64,000 nt of DNA from DAIOEK01 sp964648485 (GCA_964648485.1 CAZYOF010000005.1:124001-188000); one strand, 5' to 3'. Numbered from the stretch's first letter, positions 26,163-35,226 are shown. Notes: generated by a model not told the origin, from the letters alone. Numbers and translations are program-made.

Positions 26163-28025
26163 ATGACATATTCACTTGAATCTCGAAATTTCCGTAAGTC
26201 AGCTCAACCGATTGTTGCCATTTGGTCTTTATTGCTAGGAATGGCTGCTGCTTTCATAGCAGGTTTGGTTGTGTTGGTGGCTATTCTGGGAATATTCTAC
26301 AACGGCCGGGTTTATCCTGGAGTTGCGGTTTCTGGTGTTGATGTATCCAATCTCTCCGTTCAAGAAGCGGGAGCAAAGTTGAGCTCTGCTTACAATTACA
26401 GCCAGACCGGGAAAATCATGCTCACAGACGGAAGCGAAAGTTGGCTGGTATCACCGGCTGATCTAGGCTATTACCCTGATATTCAGGCATCTGCTAATAA
26501 AGCTTATGAATTGGGTCGGGGAGGGTCAATTTTACTGCGTCCATTTTATCCATTGGTTGCGCGGTTCATGGGAATCAATCTACCCATGAGTATTATTTAT
26601 GATCAAGGGAAAACACAAGATTACTTGCAAAGTGTTGCAAATAAAATAAACAGACCTGTGACGGAGGCATCCCTTACAATTAGCGGAACCAATGTGGAAA
26701 CCATTCCAGGACAGACAGGGCGCACGCTTGATATACCAGCATCCATAAACCTGATCATGATTCAGCTCAGTACGTTACAGGATGGCATTATTCCACTGGT
26801 TGTTCGGGAAGATGCTCCCCTGATTGTGGATCTGTCAACACAGGCCGAAGCAATCCGAAAGATATTATCTGAACCTCTGCGGATTCGGGTGTCAGGGGCT
26901 GGCGAATCTGGTCCGGGTCCGTGGGCTATCTCACCTGAAGACATGGCGAAGATGATAACCTTCGACCATAAAGATGGAAATTCTGCAGGCGATCTGGAGA
27001 TTGGCCTGGATCAGCTGATGCTCAGAGCATATCTGGATAGTGTCACGCCTTACATCAATCAGGATCCAACTAATGCCCGTTTTATTTTTAATGATGACAC
27101 CCGGCAGTTGGATCTGATGACGAGCGCGGCAATTGGCAGAAAACTGGATATGGAAGGCTCCCTTGTAAAGATTAATGCCATAGTCCTAAATGGAGAGCAT
27201 GATGTGGAATTAAATGTGGTCACACATGAACCCGAGGTGCCAGATTCTGCAACGGCAGAATCGTTGGGGATCACGGAATTAGTATATGCCGAAACCTCAT
27301 ATTTCTATGGGTCAAATGGCTCGCGGATTCAAAACATCAAAACAGCCGCTAAAGAATTTCATGGATTGCTGGTACCACCTGGTGGAATAGTCTCTATGGC
27401 TGAGATTATGGATGACATCAGTCTTGATAATGGATACAGTGAAGCTTTGATCATTTATGGCAACCAAACTATTAAAGGTGTCGGTGGTGGGGTTTGCCAG
27501 GTCAGCACAACACTTTTCAGAGCTGCGTTCTTTGCCGGTTTCCCAATTCTGGAAAGGCATGCCCATGCATACCGGGTGGGGTATTATGAGCAGACCGCTT
27601 CTGGAGGCAGGGACTCAAACCTGGCTGGATTGGATGCCACTGTATTTATTCCGGTGGTAGATATGAAATTTAAAAACGATACTCCATATTGGTTGTTGAT
27701 GGAAACCTATCCGACGGAAACAAGTTTGACCTGGAAATTCTATTCGACAAAAGATGGTCGAACAGTCAGTTGGGAGACGACTGGTCCAATGAATATTGTA
27801 AAAGCTCCTGAACCAAAATATGTTGAAAATCCAGACATGGCAAAAGGGAAGTTTAAACAAATAGATTATTCAGCTGATGGTGCTGATATTGATGTGTTGC
27901 GGACAGTATATAAAGATGGTCAGGCATATTTTACTGATTCGTTTCGCACCCATTATGTTCCCTGGCAGGCAGTGTATGAAATGGGCGAGGGTACGAAAGT
28001 GCCTAAATCCCCTCCTGATCTATAG
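26163..28025 (+). CDS. VanW-family membrane-anchored cell-wall protein
   Basis: A 620-residue protein with one N-terminal membrane anchor (about residues 18-45, LLLGMAAAFIAGLVVLVAILGIF). Two repeats of the peptidoglycan-binding type found before YkuD/VanW domains follow (YPGVAVSGVDVSNLSVQEAG). The VanW domain is at about residues 370-520, with YFYGSNGSRIQNI, GGGVCQVSTTLFRAA and ERHAHAYRVGYY. The GxGxCQxSTTL motif is the family hallmark. VanW is linked to the vancomycin-resistance cluster of Enterococcus, but its biochemical role is unknown and there are no other van genes here, so a general envelope role is more likely. Confidence 0.88.
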   Translation: MTYSLESRNFRKSAQPIVAIWSLLLGMAAAFIAGLVVLVAILGIFYNGRVYPGVAVSGVDVSNLSVQEAGAKLSSAYNYSQTGKIMLTDGSESWLVSPADLGYYPDIQASANKAYELGRGGSILLRPFYPLVARFMGINLPMSIIYDQGKTQDYLQSVANKINRPVTEASLTISGTNVETIPGQTGRTLDIPASINLIMIQLSTLQDGIIPLVVREDAPLIVDLSTQAEAIRKILSEPLRIRVSGAGESGPGPWAISPEDMAKMITFDHKDGNSAGDLEIGLDQLMLRAYLDSVTPYINQDPTNARFIFNDDTRQLDLMTSAAIGRKLDMEGSLVKINAIVLNGEHDVELNVVTHEPEVPDSATAESLGITELVYAETSYFYGSNGSRIQNIKTAAKEFHGLLVPPGGIVSMAEIMDDISLDNGYSEALIIYGNQTIKGVGGGVCQVSTTLFRAAFFAGFPILERHAHAYRVGYYEQTASGGRDSNLAGLDATVFIPVVDMKFKNDTPYWLLMETYPTETSLTWKFYSTKDGRTVSWETTGPMNIVKAPEPKYVENPDMAKGKFKQIDYSADGADIDVLRTVYKDGQAYFTDSFRTHYVPWQAVYEMGEGTKVPKSPPDL

Positions 28026-28121
28026 AATAGGTTGGATATAGGCAGGGATTTTGCACTGCTTCTAATAAAGCGTTTAACCGTTTATGGTATTATCTAATCG
28101 TTGAAGTAAGTTGGAGGTGAA

Positions 28122-28343
28122 ATGGTACATGCCGATTTATTAGAAATATTGCGCTGCCCTGCTTGCGTTCGTGAGAAGGACGGTTTATTAAAACTAACCC
28201 ATGATACCTGGCTGGTTTGTCAGGATTGTGGACGGAAATATCCCATCTCAGATGGCATCCCTGTGATGCTGATCGATGAAGGCGATAAGTGGATCTCGGT
28301 GGATGTGAAAGATTTGCCTGTACCCCCACCGGAAATGGGATAA
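28122..28343 (+). CDS. Trm112-like zinc-ribbon protein
   Basis: A 73-residue member of the Trm112/UPF0434 family. It has the pattern LLEILRCPAC, then LVCQDCGRKYPISDGIPVML, giving four cysteines for one zinc ion. In eukaryotes and archaea Trm112 activates methyltransferases; the bacterial proteins are less well defined and may likewise partner a SAM enzyme. GGAGGTGAA just upstream of ATG 28122 fixes the start. It stands alone between the VanW and LCP genes. Confidence 0.87.
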   Translation: MVHADLLEILRCPACVREKDGLLKLTHDTWLVCQDCGRKYPISDGIPVMLIDEGDKWISVDVKDLPVPPPEMG

Positions 28344-28487
28344 ATTATCAGTTTGGAGTTTACATATTAACTGCCCTGAAAGCTGTTGGAACATCTCTTG
28401 CACCAGCAGGATTACTAATTTATCTCAGGGCAAGGCATTTTGGAATAGACTATGACACAACCTCGAAATAATGGAAAAAGGACACGC

Positions 28488-29915
28488 ATGAATCCCAAAT
28501 CATCGCGAAATGTTTTGCTGGCATTTTTTGGCGTTGCCGGAATTGCTCTTGCAATTGCCGCATTCTTTTTTGTGCGCGGACTCGTATCCTCCTGGACCCT
28601 AGGCAATTTGCCAGGCGCGCCATCATTTGCTGAAACTACACCAGAAGTGGATGCAGAAGGAAATGTATTACCATCCACAGACGTCTTACAACCTTCTGGT
28701 GGCCCAACTGCCCAACCGTGGGATGGCTCCAGCCGGGTGACGATACTTCTCATGGGCTTGGATTATGATGATACAGAAGCCCGCAAGACCCCGAGAACGG
28801 ACACAATGATGGTCGTCTCATTGGATCCACAATCACGCACAGCGGGAATTATGTCCATTCCCCGTGACACATGGACAAATATCCCCGGGTTTGATTATGC
28901 AAAGATTAACACCGCTTATTTTCTTGGTGAATCCTATCAATTACCGGGTGGCGGTGCTGGCCTTGCAGTGGAAACGGTAGAAAGTTTTCTGGGTGTTCCG
29001 ATTAATTATTATGCGCAAATCGATTTTGATGCATTTGTAAGGTTCATCGATGAATTGGGCGGTGTCACTATCAAAGTTCCTGAAAAAATGACCGTGAGTA
29101 TCATGGGCGGTTATTCTGTGAGAAGTTCTTCTACAGGCAAAAAATTTACCCGTGAAGAAAAGATTTTAAAGCCGGGTACGCAGCAAATGGATGGCGCGAC
29201 AGCCCTGGCGTACGCACGCAATCGCCATACGGGCGGCGGTGATTTCGACAGAGCTTATCGCCAACAGCAGGTTATCAAAGCTGTTCGAGACAAAGTGCTC
29301 AATCTTAATATGTTGCCTACATTGATCACGAAAGCACCGAAACTGTATCAGGAATTATCTGCAGGTATTCATACGAATCTAAATCTTGATCAGATTATTC
29401 AACTGGCATTATATGCTGCTCAAATACCTGGGAATAGTATCAAGTATGGACTTTTAGGTCCCGAATCTTCGCTCACTGGCATGTCTCCAGATGGGCAGGC
29501 GATATTAATTCCATTGATGGAAGAAGTCCGAAAAGTGCGTGATTATACCTTTGCCACTGGGGGGCCGATTGGTCCATCCATTATTTCTGGAGATCCTACT
29601 GAATTACTCAAGCAGGAACAGGCGCGATTGTCCATCCGGAATGGATCAAACCTGAACGGTTTAGCTGAAACTTCCGGTAATTATTTCCGTAATATGGGAT
29701 TGAATGTTGTGGAAGTTGGAAATGATAACCCGTCATCCGTATCATACATTATTGATATAACCGGTAAGCCTTATACGGTGAGTTACTTCACGAATTTACT
29801 GAAGCTTCAATCGGGGCAAATAAGAAATGCAGCTTATGACCCGAATTCTCCAGTTGATGTAATTGTTGTATTGGGGAATGATTGGGCGCAATCCAACCCG
29901 ATGGGATTGCAATAA
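28488..29915 (+). CDS. LytR-CpsA-Psr (LCP) family ligase
   Basis: A cell-wall polymer ligase of about 475 residues. The N-terminal anchor is NVLLAFFGVAGIALAIAAFFFV. The LCP domain has TPRTDTMMVVSLDPQSR, IMSIPRDTW and ALAYARNRHTGGGDFDRAYRQQQ, including the conserved Arg and Asp residues that bind the pyrophosphate lipid donor. A C-terminal LytR_C domain is present (LSIRNGSNLNGLAE). Enzymes of this family attach polymers such as teichoic-acid-like glycans to peptidoglycan. ATG 28488 has AAAAGGA upstream; ATG 28452 would add 12 residues. An intrinsic terminator follows. Confidence 0.92.
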   Translation: MNPKSSRNVLLAFFGVAGIALAIAAFFFVRGLVSSWTLGNLPGAPSFAETTPEVDAEGNVLPSTDVLQPSGGPTAQPWDGSSRVTILLMGLDYDDTEARKTPRTDTMMVVSLDPQSRTAGIMSIPRDTWTNIPGFDYAKINTAYFLGESYQLPGGGAGLAVETVESFLGVPINYYAQIDFDAFVRFIDELGGVTIKVPEKMTVSIMGGYSVRSSSTGKKFTREEKILKPGTQQMDGATALAYARNRHTGGGDFDRAYRQQQVIKAVRDKVLNLNMLPTLITKAPKLYQELSAGIHTNLNLDQIIQLALYAAQIPGNSIKYGLLGPESSLTGMSPDGQAILIPLMEEVRKVRDYTFATGGPIGPSIISGDPTELLKQEQARLSIRNGSNLNGLAETSGNYFRNMGLNVVEVGNDNPSSVSYIIDITGKPYTVSYFTNLLKLQSGQIRNAAYDPNSPVDVIVVLGNDWAQSNPMGLQ

Positions 29916-29940
29916 GTAGGATAATTAATCAGGAAATTTG

Positions 29941-29974
29941 CGGCTCGGAAAATGCTTTCCGAGCCGTGTTTTTT
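29941..29974 (+). terminator. Intrinsic terminator after the LCP gene
   Basis: CGGCTCGGAAA (29941-29951) pairs with TTTCCGAGCCG (29956-29966) around ATGC and is followed by TGTTTTTTT. Confidence 0.9.
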
Positions 29975-29999
29975 TCATAAGAGTGGATAGAATATATTC

Positions 30000-30638
30000 A
30001 TGCAAGCTTACTTCCGTAATCAGAAAGAATCGTTATTGGCAACATATCAACAGGAACAGGTGGGGAATAGTTGTGCTATCAGTGCTGCCTGTGCTGCATT
30101 AACCCTGGTCTCAGGGAATTTAATTCAAGCAGAGGCGTGGCGAAATCGGGTTGATGCCATACCATTTCCTGAAATTTTCCGTTATCGATCCCTCAAAGGC
30201 GGACCCACAACTCCCGCTCAGCAGGTGAATCTGATCGCATGGATTTCATTCTCACATCAGATCCAATTATTGCAGGTCCAGAGGGGTGTTTTACATAATA
30301 AAGGGGATTTGTTACGTGAATTACTCTCCGGGCGAACTATCGTTCTGGTTACTATCGGTTGGTGGGCTGGTAGATCACCAGAAATTGTATATGGCAGGGA
30401 TGGAATAAATCTTAATAAAAACGCCACCTGGATCGGTTACCATACCATGTTATTGGCAGCGTATGATGACGATCATCATTGTGAGGATGGGATCATTCGT
30501 CCATGGGGGTTTATTAATTCCTGGCGAACAAGTGGATCATATTTATTCTGGATGCGGGATGATGAATTTATGAGGTCCTGGGGAATTTATACACCGGGTG
30601 GGGGAGTTCGTTCATCTGTTCTTATAAAACTACTTTAA
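30000..30638 (+). CDS. Putative C39-like cysteine peptidase, 212 aa
   Basis: The protein is not a close match to any family I know by name, but it has the outline of a papain-fold, C39-like peptidase. QVGNSCAISAACAAL near residue 20 gives a Gln/Cys pair, GYHTMLLAAYD near residue 150 gives the His, and WGFINSW about 20 residues later gives the Asn/Asp. It has no signal peptide or membrane segment, so it is probably cytosolic. It lies between a terminator and the ROK promoter and appears monocistronic. A TAGAAT box ends 6 nt before the ATG, with no Shine-Dalgarno. Substrate unknown. Confidence 0.6.
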   Translation: MQAYFRNQKESLLATYQQEQVGNSCAISAACAALTLVSGNLIQAEAWRNRVDAIPFPEIFRYRSLKGGPTTPAQQVNLIAWISFSHQIQLLQVQRGVLHNKGDLLRELLSGRTIVLVTIGWWAGRSPEIVYGRDGINLNKNATWIGYHTMLLAAYDDDHHCEDGIIRPWGFINSWRTSGSYLFWMRDDEFMRSWGIYTPGGGVRSSVLIKLL

Positions 30639-30660
30639 TTATGACTTTATAAAACTACTT
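30622..30660 (+). repeat. 14-bp direct repeat before the ROK gene
   Basis: TTATAAAACTACTT occurs twice (30622-30635 and 30647-30660), 25 bp apart. The first copy overlaps the end of the upstream gene and the second runs into the -35 box. The position suits an operator, possibly for the ROK regulator itself. Confidence 0.5.
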
Positions 30661-30687
30661 GACAAAGTTATTCAATTAACCTAAAAT
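30659..30687 (+). promoter_or_regulatory. Sigma-70 promoter of the ROK gene
   Basis: A consensus TTGACA (30659-30664), a 17-bp spacer and TAAAAT (30682-30687). The predicted start is about 30694, at the GTG 30695 codon. Confidence 0.8.
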
Positions 30688-30694
30688 TTGATTC

Positions 30695-31957
30695 GTGATC
30701 CATATCCCTGTAAAAAAATTGGAATCACCATTCAATATGAATCAAGACTATTCAACACCGGCTGCTGTTCGGGCACATAATCTCAGTTTTACGATTAATT
30801 TAATCCGCGAAAGGGGTACGATTACCCGAGCGGAGCTCAATCAAATTACCCACCTTTCAACCACAACAATATCTGCACTTGTAAATGTTTTGATTGCCAG
30901 CGGCTTTGTTACAGAAGCTGGAATTGGTGTTTCGTCGGGTGGGCGTCGACCGGTGGTTTTAGAATTTGATTACAACGCCAGGTATACCCTCGGCGTGGAT
31001 ATGGGAGCGACTCATATCACTGTGATCATTATGAAGTTGAATGGTGATGTGATCGCTCGCAAGAGCCGGAATGTAGATGTCATTCATCAACCGTATCTAA
31101 GCATGGATACGATTCTAGAAATGATAAATTCCATTCTGGAAGAATCTCATCTTGCATTTGAGGATTTTCTCGGAATTGCTTTAACGGTCCCTGCCCCCTT
31201 GATTGACGAAAAGACAGGAGAGTTTTTAACTTACTATATGCCAGCCTGGGCAGGTATTTATCCTGTAAATTACCTAAGACAGAACATCAGTCTCCCAATT
31301 TATGTTGAGAATGATGCGAATTCTGCTTCACTGGCTGAAAAATACTGGGGCATTGGCCGTGGATACGACAACCTGGCATATATTAAACTCGGCACCGGCG
31401 TTGGTGCAGGATTGATTATTAATAATGAGATTTACAGGGGCGTAAATGGAAATGCCGGCGAAATTGGGCATACTACTATTGAAGCATCGGGGCGTTTATG
31501 CCGTTGCGGAAACCATGGCTGTATTGAAAGCTATGTAGGTATCCCCGGATTGCTACGAGATGTACGCGAAGGACTCAGAAACGATCCGTCCTGGCAAAAT
31601 AAATTGGATAACTTGAAAATAGATCAAATTATCGAAGCTGCGAATAGCGGGAACGAGGTCTGCATCCAGGTGATCGCCAAGGCTGGTAAATATATGGGCA
31701 TTGGAATTGCCAACCTGGTTAATTTGTTTAATCCCGGTCTGGTTGTTATTGGTGGAGAGTTGACAGCGGCTGGTGATTTGTTCTTAAATTCTGTATTGAG
31801 TTCGATTCGTGAACGATCCATTCCATTTGGGATACATCGCGAAAAGTTAGTATTGGGCGAATTGGGTTCCGATGCAGTTGCCATTGGTGCTGCGACACTG
31901 GTTATGCTAAATGCATTTAATGAAACAAATCTTTACCAAACTCTTCGTAAGAAGTAG
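30695..31957 (+). CDS. ROK-family transcriptional regulator
   Basis: A sugar-responsive repressor of about 420 residues. The N-terminal winged helix reads NLIRERGTITRAELNQ, then LSTTTISALVNVLIASGFV. The ROK sugar-kinase-like domain has VDMGATHITVIIM, IYVENDANSASLAEK, IKLGTGVGAGLIINN, the zinc-site GEIGH and CRCGNHGCIE. It is likely to control the sugar ABC importer that follows about 90 bp downstream on the same strand. GTG 30695 would be leaderless given the promoter just upstream; ATG 30737 is in frame, closer to the usual family start, but lacks a good ribosome-binding site. Confidence 0.92.
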   Translation: MIHIPVKKLESPFNMNQDYSTPAAVRAHNLSFTINLIRERGTITRAELNQITHLSTTTISALVNVLIASGFVTEAGIGVSSGGRRPVVLEFDYNARYTLGVDMGATHITVIIMKLNGDVIARKSRNVDVIHQPYLSMDTILEMINSILEESHLAFEDFLGIALTVPAPLIDEKTGEFLTYYMPAWAGIYPVNYLRQNISLPIYVENDANSASLAEKYWGIGRGYDNLAYIKLGTGVGAGLIINNEIYRGVNGNAGEIGHTTIEASGRLCRCGNHGCIESYVGIPGLLRDVREGLRNDPSWQNKLDNLKIDQIIEAANSGNEVCIQVIAKAGKYMGIGIANLVNLFNPGLVVIGGELTAAGDLFLNSVLSSIRERSIPFGIHREKLVLGELGSDAVAIGAATLVMLNAFNETNLYQTLRKK

Positions 31958-31966
31958 GTATTTGAG

Positions 31967-31976
31967 AGGAGGTGAT
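31967..31976 (+). promoter_or_regulatory. Perfect anti-16S (SD) motif far upstream of the sugar SBP start
   Basis: AGGAGGTGAT lies about 70 nt before ATG 32046, which has its own site (GGAGGATAAGT). Only a start-stop TTG TAA or a short frame without ATG follows. It resembles 5' stabilising SD-like elements known in Bacillus. The same motif precedes the peptide SBP gene at 43611. Confidence 0.5.
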
Positions 31977-32045
31977 TGTAACCAAATATATATCTTGCTA
32001 TAACAGAAATGTCGTAGGTTTTTATTATTCAAATGGAGGATAAGT

Positions 32046-33401
32046 ATGTATAAGAAGTTTTTACCTTTTCTGAGTGTCGTGCTCATTATGGCTTTCGTTC
32101 TTGCAGCTTGCCAACCCGCTGCTCCTGCTGCCCCTGCTGAACCCGCTGCACCCGCGGAACCTGCTGCACCCGCTGAACCTGCAGCACCGGCTCAACCCGC
32201 TGCACCTGCAGAACCCGCTGCCGGTAAAAAAGTTGAAGTGTTTTCGTGGTGGACAGGCGGCGGAGAAGCTGCCGGTCTTGATGCCATGATAAAAATCTTC
32301 AAAGAGAAAAATCCTGATATCGAATTTGTAAACGCTGCGGTTGCTGGTGGCGCTGGAACCAATGCCCGTGCAGTTCTGGCTACCCGTCTTCAGGCTGGCG
32401 ATCCTCCGGATAGCTGGCAGGGTCATGCTGGTCAGGAACTCATTGGTACTTACGTAGCTGCTGGTCAAATTGAACCTCTAAACTTCCTGTATGAACAGAA
32501 TGGCTGGCTGGATGTTATGCCCGACACCCTGATCCCTTTGATCTCGAAAGACGGCAATATTTACTCGGTTCCAGTAAACATCCACCGCGCCAATGTACTC
32601 TGGTACAACCCGGCGGTTCTTGAAGCCAATGGTGTAGCTGTACCTACCACGATGGATGAATTCTTCGCTGCTTTAGAGACTCTCAAAACAGCCGGCGTGG
32701 AAACTCCTCTGGCTATGGGCGAACAGTGGACAGCTTTACACCTTTTTGAAACCGTTCTTTTAGGCACCCTCGGACCAGAAAAATATAATGGTTTGTGGGA
32801 TGGTACGACAGCCTGGGATAGCGCTGAAGTGACTGCTGCCCTTGAAAACTTTGATAAGATTCTTGGTTACACCAACAGTGACGCCACCTCCCTTACCTGG
32901 CAGGATGCTTCTCAGTTGGTCATCAGCGGAAAGGCAGCCTTCAATGTCATGGGTGACTGGGCAGAAGGTTACTTCAAAGAACTCGGCAAAACCCCCGAAA
33001 CTGATTTCGGTTGGGCTCCCGTCCCAGGTACTGTTGGCACCTTCCAGTTCCTCTCTGACTCCTTCACTCTGGCAACCAACGCACCTGATCGAGATGCAGC
33101 TTTAGCGTGGTTGACCCTATGCGGTTCCAAAGAAGGACAGGATGCATTCAACCCGGTTAAGGGATCCATCCCTGCCCGCTCTGATGGTGACAAATCACTC
33201 TATGATGTTTATCTGCAGTCCGCCATGGCGGATTGGGCATCCAACACCGTTGTTGGTTCTTTGACCCACGGTGTGGTCGCCAATGACTCCTGGAAGAGTG
33301 AGATTGATACAGCTCTGGGTCTGTTCCTAGGCACCCGCGATGTCGCCGGCTTCCAGACTGCATTAACCGCTGCCTGCGTTTCAAGCGGTCCATGCAAGTA
33401 A
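32046..33401 (+). CDS. Sugar ABC transporter substrate-binding lipoprotein
   Basis: A 451-residue family 1 solute-binding protein. The lipoprotein signal ends at the lipobox VLAAC. A low-complexity linker of alternating Pro-Ala-Ala and Ala-Glu-Pro units (about residues 24-62) tethers it to the membrane. The binding domain begins VEVFSWWTGGGEAAGLDAMIKIF and resembles glucose/mannose-type binding proteins (LQAGDPPDSWQGHAGQEL, YSVPVNIHRANVLWYN). It leads an SBP-permease-permease operon with no ATPase, so a shared MsmK/MalK-type ATPase elsewhere probably powers it. The linker repeat is encoded by imperfect tandem 15-18 bp units. Confidence 0.93.
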   Translation: MYKKFLPFLSVVLIMAFVLAACQPAAPAAPAEPAAPAEPAAPAEPAAPAQPAAPAEPAAGKKVEVFSWWTGGGEAAGLDAMIKIFKEKNPDIEFVNAAVAGGAGTNARAVLATRLQAGDPPDSWQGHAGQELIGTYVAAGQIEPLNFLYEQNGWLDVMPDTLIPLISKDGNIYSVPVNIHRANVLWYNPAVLEANGVAVPTTMDEFFAALETLKTAGVETPLAMGEQWTALHLFETVLLGTLGPEKYNGLWDGTTAWDSAEVTAALENFDKILGYTNSDATSLTWQDASQLVISGKAAFNVMGDWAEGYFKELGKTPETDFGWAPVPGTVGTFQFLSDSFTLATNAPDRDAALAWLTLCGSKEGQDAFNPVKGSIPARSDGDKSLYDVYLQSAMADWASNTVVGSLTHGVVANDSWKSEIDTALGLFLGTRDVAGFQTALTAACVSSGPCK

Positions 33402-33422
33402 TCTAAGTTTTGTCTATAATAG

Positions 33423-33451
33423 ATGGGGTGAGTGAGATTCACTCACCCCAT
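33423..33451 (+). other. Strong hairpin between SBP and permease genes
   Basis: ATGGGGTGAGTGA (33423-33435) pairs perfectly with TCACTCACCCCAT (33439-33451) around a GAT loop. There is no immediate T-run. It probably protects the 3' end of a separate SBP message while letting some transcripts continue into the permeases. Confidence 0.7.
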
Positions 33452-33478
33452 TCTTGCTAATTTTTCAGGATACTTGAT

Positions 33479-34366
33479 ATGGGTAAAGATAAAGAGCGGC
33501 TCATTGGTATTGCGCTGATCTCCCCTTCTATCATCGCAGTTGCGGTTTTTATTTATGGTTTTATCTTATGGTCCGGAAGGGTATCGGTGAGTAAATGGAA
33601 AGGATTATTACCCGATTATACGTTTATCGGGGCGAAGAACTATCTGGATTTATTTAAAGATGCCCGCTTTCAAATTGATATTCGAAATACAGTAATTTTT
33701 ACAATTTTATTCGTGGGTGGGGCACTCCTTCTAGGTCTTATCCTGGCTATTTTGCTGGATCAAGACCTGCCTGGTGAAGGCTTCTTTAGAAGCTTGTATA
33801 TTTTTCCCATGGCAATTTCTTATATCGTTACTGGAGTTGCCTGGCGCTGGTTGATGAATCCGGCGATGGGAGAACGTATAAGTGGATTAAATCTCCTGTT
33901 TGATAAACTTGGTCTGGATTTCCTGGTAAACACCTGGTACACAACTCCAAAATGGGGTATTGCTTTTATAGCGTTACCAGCAATTTGGCAGATGTCAGGT
34001 TATGTAATGGCTTTATATTTGAGTGGTTTGCGTAGTGTTCCACAGGAGCTACGCGAAGCTGCCCGCGTGGATGGCGCAACAGAAGTGGAAATCTACCGCC
34101 ACATCATTCTTCCTTTGATGCGTCCGATTACGCTAAGTGCGTTAATTATTTTAGGGCATATGTCTTTGAAAGTGTTTGATTTGATTTATGCGATCGCGGG
34201 AAAGCAGGTAGCATTGGATGTTCCGGCGATTTATATGTGGCAGGTCACATTTGATGGTTTGTTCTATGGTCGTGGTGCTGCAATCGGTATTTTACTGTTG
34301 ATAAGCGTTGCTGTATTGGTGGTTCCATACATCCGATACAGTCTGCGAACGGAGGAATCACTATGA
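33479..34366 (+). CDS. Sugar ABC transporter permease (MalF/UgpA type)
   Basis: A 295-residue inner-membrane permease with about six hydrophobic segments. The cytoplasmic EAA loop reads ELREAARVDGATEVEIYRHIILPLMRP, the contact with the ATPase. It is the first of two permeases behind the sugar-binding lipoprotein, and its stop overlaps the next start (ATGA). AGGA lies about 9 nt before ATG 33479. The substrate is probably a mono- or oligosaccharide, judged by the binding protein. Confidence 0.93.
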   Translation: MGKDKERLIGIALISPSIIAVAVFIYGFILWSGRVSVSKWKGLLPDYTFIGAKNYLDLFKDARFQIDIRNTVIFTILFVGGALLLGLILAILLDQDLPGEGFFRSLYIFPMAISYIVTGVAWRWLMNPAMGERISGLNLLFDKLGLDFLVNTWYTTPKWGIAFIALPAIWQMSGYVMALYLSGLRSVPQELREAARVDGATEVEIYRHIILPLMRPITLSALIILGHMSLKVFDLIYAIAGKQVALDVPAIYMWQVTFDGLFYGRGAAIGILLLISVAVLVVPYIRYSLRTEESL

Positions 34367-35184
34367 CCCGCTCAAAATCTAGATTCTTCTTGTATATTCC
34401 CCTGGTTTTGGCGAGTATATTCTTCCTCATTCCGATGTATGTAATGCTTGTGACTGGCTTCAAGAGCTTTGAAGAAATAAGTTTGCAAACGATGTGGGAT
34501 CTACCCAAATATGGTATTCATTTTGACAATTTCCGAGAGGCATTCAAAAATCTTGCCCCGGCATTGGCAAACAGCTTTATAATGGTTGTCCCGGCGGCGA
34601 TCATCTCATCCATCTTAGGCTCATTAAATGGGTATATTTTAGCAAAATGGAAATTCAAGGGTGCGGATATTATTTTCCCATTGATTTTGTTTGGAATGTT
34701 CATCCCTTACCAGTCAATATTGATCCCGCTGGTAGATTTTATGCGGCGGATCAACATGTATGGTGGTATACCGGGTTTAATCCTCACCCATGTGATCTAT
34801 GGCATACCAATTACGACCCTGACTTTCCGTAACTATTATGCGACAATACCCAAAGAGCTATTAGAAGCAGCCCGGATTGATGGCGCAAACATCTTTAGTA
34901 TCTATTTAAAAATATTAATCCCCATTTCTATACCCAGTTTTGTTGTTGTGTTGATCTGGCAATTCACATCTGCATGGAACGATTTCCTCTTTGCGGTTGC
35001 GTTGACGAAATCTGAATCCTGGCCAGTTACTGTTGCCTTGAACAATATGGCTGGATCCCAGATTATTGCCTGGAATGTCCAAATGGCGGGATCTTTTCTT
35101 GCAGCTGTCCCAACATTGCTGGTTTACATATTCCTTGGTAATTACTTCCTGCGTGGTATGATGGCTGGATCTTTGAAAGGATAA
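34363..35184 (+). CDS. Sugar ABC transporter permease (MalG/UgpE type)
   Basis: The second, 273-residue permease of the sugar importer. It has six predicted membrane segments and the EAA loop KELLEAARIDGANIFSIYLKILIPIS. The C-terminus ends YFLRGMMAGSLKG, as is typical for this family. GGAGGAA precedes the ATG, which overlaps the upstream stop by 4 bp. A short intrinsic terminator follows, so the operon ends here without an ATPase gene. Confidence 0.93.
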   Translation: MTRSKSRFFLYIPLVLASIFFLIPMYVMLVTGFKSFEEISLQTMWDLPKYGIHFDNFREAFKNLAPALANSFIMVVPAAIISSILGSLNGYILAKWKFKGADIIFPLILFGMFIPYQSILIPLVDFMRRINMYGGIPGLILTHVIYGIPITTLTFRNYYATIPKELLEAARIDGANIFSIYLKILIPISIPSFVVVLIWQFTSAWNDFLFAVALTKSESWPVTVALNNMAGSQIIAWNVQMAGSFLAAVPTLLVYIFLGNYFLRGMMAGSLKG

Positions 35185-35198
35185 ATGTTTGATTTATT

Positions 35199-35226
35199 AG
35201 ACCTCACAAATTCGTGAGGTCTTTTA
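35199..35226 (+). terminator. Terminator after the sugar importer
   Basis: AGACCTCAC / GTGAGGTCT around AAATTC, followed by TTTTA. Confidence 0.75.

Noticed and set aside
26163..28025. Vancomycin-resistance gene cluster
   Set aside because: Only a VanW-domain protein is present; there is no ligase, VanH, VanX or VanRS. VanW proteins are widespread envelope proteins.
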